NCBI GenBank assembly: GCA_025774405.1
Contig: JALGWB010000192.1
Location: 1-8,790, forward strand
Direction of reading: 5' to 3'
From: a bacterium
GTDB taxonomy: Bacteria; Arandabacterota; Arandabacteria; Arandabacterales; Arandabacteraceae
Length of the DNA: 8,790 bases
The notes beneath the pieces are model-generated. The model had not been told where the DNA came from, did no database searches, and saw nothing but the letters and a program-made list of their open reading frames with translations. This document shows, piece after piece, positions 4,390 through 8,790 of the stretch (its first letter is position 1; each line of letters begins with the position of its first letter). The position numbers were made by a program, and so were the translations under genes.

Positions 4390-7192
4390 ACAAGACAGCG
4401 TAGATATAGTGAAAGATTTGCTCAGGACTGAGCTCACCCCCGTAGGCCCCAGCAAGGCCCGCGGCAACGGAATGATCAAGATTCGGCTCGCGCTCAGCGT
4501 AGATGTCGTGCCCCTCTCCACTCATTCTGTATAAGTAAAGCGGGAATTCTTGGGCTACGCCTTTACTGCTCACGAATGCACGGTTGTCTAGGATCAGGTC
4601 AGTTGCAAACATGTGGCTGTAGGCGTCGTTTAGGGACACCTGCCGCATTGTGACAAGAGCCAGGTTCTCACCCGCCAGCATGTGCCGCATAACGCGTTTG
4701 ACCGTTCTCCACACCAGTGAGTCATGATAGAAGATCCAACGAACATCGAACGGCCTGTACAACACTGGCACAATGTAGTGTTCCAACTCCGAGTCGGTAA
4801 GCTCTTGTAGCATTCTCCAGGCTCTGCGGATGCTCCACCCTCTCTTTCGTCTGATCTTGAATGTTGTGTGCAGTTCGTCGTCTGATTCCTTACTGTGTTT
4901 GAAGAGTCGTATACGGTTGAGCAGGGCCCTCTTGTCAAAGTCAATGACGAACTCGTCTCGCGCTGTCGTCATCCCCACACCATTAAGCGGGAATATCTCC
5001 GTCACTTTCACAAATTGCTGGTAGCGCTGTGAGCCAGCAACGTCATGAGCGACGAAAAGATAGAGCGGTGGGGATGGCTTCAGCTCTCTCCATTCAGTCC
5101 GCGCTACGTCGTGCTGATCAAGCCAGGCGTACTTTGTTTGCCGTGTGCCCCAGAGATCGGCATGGTACACTCTGGCTTCATCCGGCGATCCGCCATCACG
5201 CTTGACAAAGAAAGCGATAGCCACACCCTGCCGGATATCGAATACATTTTCGTCAGGGCTGCCGTCCGGGCATGTTTCCTTCTTCAGCGAGTTCCCGTGA
5301 AGATCGAGGATGTAGATTTCATCGAATGTGCGCATAAGGCTCTGCCTCATGCCCCGGAAGGTAGGATTATCAAGATATGAATGATTCGTAATCATCCCCA
5401 CAACACCTCGACCGGCCTGCTCGATCTTCCACTGAGCGAACCGCAAGAACTTGACATAATCATCCTGAAGCCACTTGGGATTCTTCTCCCCAAGCGGACG
5501 TTCATCGACAAAGTAGTAATCTCTGATGAGGCGTCCTATGAATGTCGGCTGCTTCCTCATGCCCAGGTCACGCCTGGCTACGCGCGTTTCCGGTTCTGCT
5601 CCACCTCCCCGCCTCGGTTTCCAGCCGACGATGTACTGCGTGCCCCCCTTGATTTCGACAGGCTTTTCACTAGGGTTGCTAGAATGTCCCGAGTACGGAG
5701 GGTTTCCGAGGATAACGAGGATAGGTATCTCCTTCTTTACCTCACCAGCCAGATGGGATTCCTCAGCCAGAGAACGGTAGAATGGCATTTCTGCCTGAGG
5801 GGACTCCTCCACTTCAAGAGCATTGGTAAGATAGAACGGCATGCGTTCATCCTCGCCAAGGCGGTGCCCGAGTTCTTCAAGGAAAAAGCCCATCTTGAGA
5901 TGCCCAACAGCGTAGGGAGCCATCATGAGCTCGAAGGCGTAAAAGTTCTTCAGAATGTGGTCCTTCACGAAATTTCCCTTTCCCCCGCTTCCATAGTTCT
6001 TCTCGAATTCAGCAACTGCCTCCTGAGCAGCCTTGGCAACAAAGGTCATGGTGCCAGCTGCAGGGTCGAGGAGTGTGACCCCACGAGAAGCAAGCCCGTC
6101 GCGCTTTTCGAACTTGTCCTTAAGAAGGTGATGCAGTGATCGGACGATGAAGTTAACCACCGGCTCTGGAGTGTAGTAAACACCACGCCTCTCGCGCTCC
6201 TCCGGATCATATTGTGCCAGAAACGTCTCATAGAAATGGACAATCGGATCGCTGCCTCTACCCTCACGGTAGTATCGGCTAAGGATACCTTTCACGTCAG
6301 CAATTGCTAGCACTTCGGTTATGTCATCCACACACCAGGCGAGCTCGTCTGGGAGATCCTCGAGTGAGATGAAACGGAAAAGGTCACGCAATACACCTAT
6401 CGTGCGAGGGATGCTATCAAATGCAGACCTACGGGTGAACCCGTCATCTGTGCGGGTGCGAGCAGCAAAAAGCCCATAGGTAATAGTCTGAGCAAAAAGG
6501 TCCGCAAAGTCTTGCTCGGTTAGCGTGGCAATGAGATAGGTTCGAAAGGCCTTCATGAAACCCGAAAGGTGGACCAGCTTTTGCCTCTCGCCTACCTCCA
6601 GCCCTTCCTTCTTAAGCTCGTGCAAGATGACATCCCGCAGGAACCGTGTGCGTTTAGCGAGTTCGACTGCCAGCGATTCAGCAGTAGGAGGACTGGGGAG
6701 CGAGAAGCCCAGAAAGAGGTCGAGAAGAGACCATAGTTCGTCAGGGTTCTGTACAGGAGGGGTTGCACGCACTTCGTTCAGGATCTTGGGGATCCCCGCC
6801 TTTACCTCTAGCACTGGCTCGTAGTTTCGGTACAACCTGAATTCAAGGAAGTTGGTGAGGATAAGATTGGGAAATGTTGAGCGGTATCGCTCCACCTGGT
6901 CGGAACGCTCTACATTATCCAGCTTCGCTGCTGGAGGCTTCGCCTCGATGTAGCCGATGATGCGGTCCCTGCCATTCCATATGCGAAAATCGGGATTCCC
7001 AGCATCTGTCGGCTTGGGAAGAACCGTAATGTGCACATCCGTCCTTCCCAAAGCCTTGGCAACTTCTTCCAACATCTCCTTAAGCACGTGGTAGAAACTT
7101 TCCTCTCGAGCGTCGCCTTGCACGGCAACGGTCGACAGTCCTTTGAGGTATTTCTCAAAGATCCGTTTAGCACGTAACTGGTTCCTGGTCAT
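4364..7192 (-). CDS. Fused restriction endonuclease / N6-adenine DNA methyltransferase (type ISP-like, IIG), frameshifted near its end
   Basis: A single polypeptide that would both cut and methylate DNA. The N-terminus carries a PD-(D/E)xK nuclease: D68 in GNPDFR and E83-A-K85 in YIEAK. A helical linker (about 150-330) leads to the methyltransferase: YYTPEPVVNF (339-348, motif X), SAM-binding DPAAGTMTF (376-384, motif I) and catalytic GNPPY (496-500, motif IV), which indicates N6-adenine transfer. The C-terminal recognition domain has the family's hallmark YRPFDVRWIFYHDSLVWR (812-829) and MRHMLAGENLALVTMR. No helicase domain is present. The start at 7192 follows an in-frame stop 27 bases upstream, but its ribosome site is weak. 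The 942-residue frame ends abruptly in LPDQVR, where the family continues for about 165 residues; that remainder is found in another frame. No separate specificity or immunity gene is seen. Confidence 0.92.
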   Translation of the reverse strand: MTRNQLRAKRIFEKYLKGLSTVAVQGDAREESFYHVLKEMLEEVAKALGRTDVHITVLPKPTDAGNPDFRIWNGRDRIIGYIEAKPPAAKLDNVERSDQVERYRSTFPNLILTNFLEFRLYRNYEPVLEVKAGIPKILNEVRATPPVQNPDELWSLLDLFLGFSLPSPPTAESLAVELAKRTRFLRDVILHELKKEGLEVGERQKLVHLSGFMKAFRTYLIATLTEQDFADLFAQTITYGLFAARTRTDDGFTRRSAFDSIPRTIGVLRDLFRFISLEDLPDELAWCVDDITEVLAIADVKGILSRYYREGRGSDPIVHFYETFLAQYDPEERERRGVYYTPEPVVNFIVRSLHHLLKDKFEKRDGLASRGVTLLDPAAGTMTFVAKAAQEAVAEFEKNYGSGGKGNFVKDHILKNFYAFELMMAPYAVGHLKMGFFLEELGHRLGEDERMPFYLTNALEVEESPQAEMPFYRSLAEESHLAGEVKKEIPILVILGNPPYSGHSSNPSEKPVEIKGGTQYIVGWKPRRGGGAEPETRVARRDLGMRKQPTFIGRLIRDYYFVDERPLGEKNPKWLQDDYVKFLRFAQWKIEQAGRGVVGMITNHSYLDNPTFRGMRQSLMRTFDEIYILDLHGNSLKKETCPDGSPDENVFDIRQGVAIAFFVKRDGGSPDEARVYHADLWGTRQTKYAWLDQHDVARTEWRELKPSPPLYLFVAHDVAGSQRYQQFVKVTEIFPLNGVGMTTARDEFVIDFDKRALLNRIRLFKHSKESDDELHTTFKIRRKRGWSIRRAWRMLQELTDSELEHYIVPVLYRPFDVRWIFYHDSLVWRTVKRVMRHMLAGENLALVTMRQVSLNDAYSHMFATDLILDNRAFVSSKGVAQEFPLYLYRMSGEGHDIYAEREPNLDHSVAAGLAGAYGGELSPEQIFHYIYAVLYDLPDQVR

Positions 7193-7323
7193 CTGTATTC
7201 TCGCGTTTCCACCTAGCTGCTAAGGCATCTCTGCTGAGCAATTACTTGCCAATTAGCAACCTGAAAGCGAACTGACATATTTTTCGCACTCGCCAGGTTA
7301 CCCCCGTACTCCCTCCGGTCAGC
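7193..7323. other. Spacer before the restriction-modification gene
   Basis: A 131-base gap between two minus-strand genes. Read on the minus strand it carries an A+T-rich stretch (GAAAAATATG) and TTGCTAATTGGCAAGTAAT, the likeliest place for a promoter of the restriction gene, but no well-spaced -35/-10 pair can be named. No terminator hairpin is evident after the upstream gene. Confidence 0.2.
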
Positions 7324-7767
7324 TCAACGGTCATAGAGTGCCTTGAGTCGTCCCCAGGTGGTGCCTTCGCACGGTGTGCCACACTCGACTGTAGCAACGA
7401 GTGTGTCAGCGAAAATAATAGGACCCCCCAATGAATCCGCAACTGTCATCACATATGGATACGTCGCGTCTGCCACGAACTGTCCCGAATTGTCTCTGCC
7501 GTCCCAGCGAACCATGTGCAGGCCAGCAGCCAGGTGTTCCTTGATGAGACTTCTTAAGACCGCAGTTGTGTCAGGAGACCAGACTTCGAGCGTCACGTAA
7601 GCAGCCTTTGACATTTCAAACAGAATGCACGACGCCGTATCCCCCTGGGGGCAGAAGGGATTTGGATCGTTCTGATGGAGTACGAAGGACTGCTGCATCG
7701 GCAACTGAGCCAAGACAGCAGTAGAAATGGCAAGAATCACAAATCCAGCCGTCAGATTCAGACGCAT
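7324..7767 (-). CDS. Secreted FlgD-Ig-like domain protein
   Basis: A 147-residue exported protein. Residues 1-20 are a signal peptide ending in AVLA before QLP. The rest is one FlgD-type immunoglobulin-like domain: FVLHQNDPNPFCP (28-40) matches the usual F-x-L-x-QN-x-PNPFNP opening, then ILFEMSKAAYVTLEVW (48-63), HMVRWDGRDNSGQFV (84-98) with the conserved WDG-x-D-x-x-G, and the closing strand YPYVMTV. In FCB-type bacteria this domain usually sits at the C-terminus of large secreted proteins; here it is nearly the whole protein. Two cysteines (C130 and C133, ECGTPC) lie in the tail. A near-consensus AGGAGGTGATC lies immediately before the ATG. The function is probably structural or binding at the cell surface; no catalytic residues are seen. 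Confidence 0.88.
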   Translation of the reverse strand: MRLNLTAGFVILAISTAVLAQLPMQQSFVLHQNDPNPFCPQGDTASCILFEMSKAAYVTLEVWSPDTTAVLRSLIKEHLAAGLHMVRWDGRDNSGQFVADATYPYVMTVADSLGGPIIFADTLVATVECGTPCEGTTWGRLKALYDR

Positions 7768-8061
7768 CGATCACCTCCTCATCAAACGGTTCAACACCGG
7801 CGTCGCTATTCCAACCCATGGGCTCGCTAAGGTATCGTCACGAAAACCGGAACCACCCAGCCTTAGCCACCTCACCGGCATCTGCCTTTTCGCGCTCGGG
7901 GTGAGTGCGATCCACTCGCCTAACATATACCATAGTCCGGATCCACAATCAAGTTCCCTCGAAAGCGGGGTCGGAGCCAAAAACTGCATGCCCGTGACAA
8001 TTCCTGGTTTGCTGTGCTAAAGTCAAGAGGGTCGAGGATACACTTAGGCGGAGCGAGATCT
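7768..8061. promoter_or_regulatory. Divergent intergenic region with a palindrome
   Basis: A 294-base spacer between divergent genes with no credible coding capacity. At 7900-7920 it carries an inverted repeat, GGTGAGTG-CGATC-CACTCGCC: eight pairs including one G-T. It lacks a following T run, so it may be an operator or leader hairpin and not a terminator. The minus-strand gene's ribosome site (AGGAGGTGATC) abuts its left end. Confidence 0.4.
7994..8021 (+). promoter_or_regulatory. Possible sigma-70-like promoter for the lipoprotein operon
   Basis: GTGACA (7994-7999, five of six to TTGACA) is followed after 16 bases by GCTAAA (8016-8021), which has a TG one base upstream as in extended -10 elements. 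Transcription would start near 8028, leaving a leader of about 34 bases. The -10 match is only moderate. Confidence 0.3.
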
Positions 8062-8511
8062 ATGAATGCTTGCCGCTGGCACGTACAAGCGATGAGATTG
8101 ATCTGCTACTTCACCCTTGCCGTTGTCGTGGCAGCCTGCTCACCTGATCATGGGCTTGGTCCAACAACTCAGGGAATCTCGGGTACTGTAACATTCGTTG
8201 GCACCTGGCCCGATTCCATAATAGAAGCAAGAGTTGTCGTGCTTAAGCATTTTCCACCGGCTTCGGTTCTCGATATTGCGGGCTATAGCGGAACAATCAC
8301 TCCTGGCACAATCACTTACGATTATCTGATTGAGCTGCCACCGGAAGCCTATCCCTTCATTGGTACAGTTTGCAGAGCGGGGCCGTCATGGGATGAACGA
8401 TCGCTTCAATGCATTCTTGGCTTCTTTGGAACCGTCTCCCCCGAAACAACTGAGGTCGAACCTGGAAAGATGCTTTCAGAAATTGATATCGAGGTGAACT
8501 TTGGGGAGTGA
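8062..8511 (+). CDS. Predicted outer-envelope lipoprotein, beta-rich, unknown function
   Basis: A 149-residue product with a lipoprotein signal: basic start, hydrophobic stretch CYFTLAVVVAAC, and lipobox VAAC with the acylated cysteine at residue 26. Ser-Pro-Asp after the Cys does not decide inner or outer membrane in this group. The mature part starts GISGTVTFVGTWPD and continues VVVLKHFPP, an Ig or transthyretin-like beta sandwich by pattern, with two further Cys (in VCRAG and QCILG) that could form a disulfide. The ATG at 8062 is preferred because GGAG lies eight bases upstream; an ATG 30 bases later lacks a site. The stop is six bases before the next start, in the same frame, so the two genes form a tight operon. 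Confidence 0.82.
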   Translation: MNACRWHVQAMRLICYFTLAVVVAACSPDHGLGPTTQGISGTVTFVGTWPDSIIEARVVVLKHFPPASVLDIAGYSGTITPGTITYDYLIELPPEAYPFIGTVCRAGPSWDERSLQCILGFFGTVSPETTEVEPGKMLSEIDIEVNFGE

Positions 8512-8517
8512 ATCACA

Positions 8518-8790
8518 TTGATCGGGAAGAGACTCCGTCTGAAGTATGTGCTAGAGCCGATTGCGATTGTCTCGCTCGTTCTGGCAGCCTGGGCATCCTC
8601 CAGAGCAAGCCAAGACCAAATCCACGGCGCTTCGATTAGCGGCTATGTGAAGGATGCTGAAACTGGTGAGCCCCTTCAGATGGCAAACGTATACCTCGAG
8701 AACACCCTGCTTGGTGATGCCACAGATCCGAACGGATATTTTGTCATAACAAGAATCGAGCCTGGTCACTATGTGCTCCGTGTTTCAATC
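8518..8790 (+). CDS. Exported carboxypeptidase-regulatory-like domain protein, likely TonB-dependent receptor N-terminus (partial)
   Basis: Ninety-one codons are open to the right edge. The start is taken as TTG at 8518: a GGGGAG lies about nine bases upstream, inside the end of the preceding gene, and the preceding stop is in the same frame just before it, so no earlier start is possible. Residues 5-30 form a signal peptide (KRLRLKYV, hydrophobic core IAIVSLVLAAW). From residue 40 comes a CarboxypepD_reg-like fold: ISGYVKDAETGEPLQMANVYL, then GDATDPNGYFVI and the closing PGHYVLRVS. In this position, after a lipoprotein, such a domain usually precedes a plug and beta-barrel of a TonB-dependent transporter, but no plug is reached, so the full identity is inferred. 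It could instead be another surface protein with the same domain. Confidence 0.8.
   Translation, partial: MIGKRLRLKYVLEPIAIVSLVLAAWASSRASQDQIHGASISGYVKDAETGEPLQMANVYLENTLLGDATDPNGYFVITRIEPGHYVLRVSI

Noticed and set aside
5045..5380. 111-codon plus-strand reading frame
   Set aside because: Antisense to the conserved restriction-modification gene; composition follows from the opposite strand.
5381..6139. 252-codon plus-strand reading frame
   Set aside because: It lies opposite the methyltransferase catalytic region, whose motifs (DPAAG, NPPY) clearly decide the coding strand. No ribosome site or recognisable domain.
7785..7800. ACGGTTC as a possible group II intron domain V end
   Set aside because: No complementary AGC-CGT arm or GAAA loop lies within 34 bases upstream, and it is 5 kb from the intron-like segment.
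7771..7989. 72-codon minus-strand frame ending inside the ribosome site of the FlgD-like gene
   Set aside because: The end position suggests possible coupling, but the product has no signal, domain or upstream ribosome site and covers the palindrome; more likely chance.

Overview
The window looks like chromosomal DNA of a Gram-negative-type bacterium, probably from a poorly cultured phylum near the FCB group (Eisenbacteria, Latescibacteria, Zixibacteria or WOR-3-like). Three things point there: a secreted FlgD-Ig-like domain protein, a lipoprotein with a VAAC lipobox followed by a carboxypeptidase-regulatory-like N-terminus of the type found on TonB-dependent receptors, and another large beta-rich exported protein. 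Most genes have strong GGAGG-type Shine-Dalgarno sequences, which argues against Bacteroidetes proper. This placement is an inference.

Layout. Positions 1-1282 (minus) hold the first 427 codons of an exported protein that runs off the left edge. Divergent from it, 1519-2250 (plus) encodes a MscS-type channel that stops where the C-terminal cage domain should begin. Positions 2251-2678 have no convincing protein gene but are dense in inverted repeats. The part from 2338 to 2530 folds on paper as nested helices with a GAGA tetraloop and a GTGCG 5' end, and may be the 5' part of a group II intron or another structured RNA.

From 7767 down to 2679 all genes are on the minus strand. In transcription order they are: a secreted FlgD-Ig-like protein (7767-7324); a large fused restriction endonuclease/N6-adenine methyltransferase of the type ISP-like/IIG kind (7192-4364), whose C-terminus is shifted into another frame (4389-3892); a 52-residue CxxC protein (3801-3643); an exported protein with nine cysteines exactly five residues apart (3483-3049); and a 99-residue three-helix membrane protein (2978-2679). 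At the right end a plus-strand operon begins: a lipoprotein (8062-8511), then a TTG-started exported protein (8518 to the edge).

The genes do not form one obvious pathway. The restriction enzyme is a single-polypeptide defence system that appears broken near its end. The small genes downstream of it could be accessory cargo or unrelated envelope genes. The most unusual items are the cysteine-ladder protein, the structured RNA region and the frameshift in the restriction enzyme.
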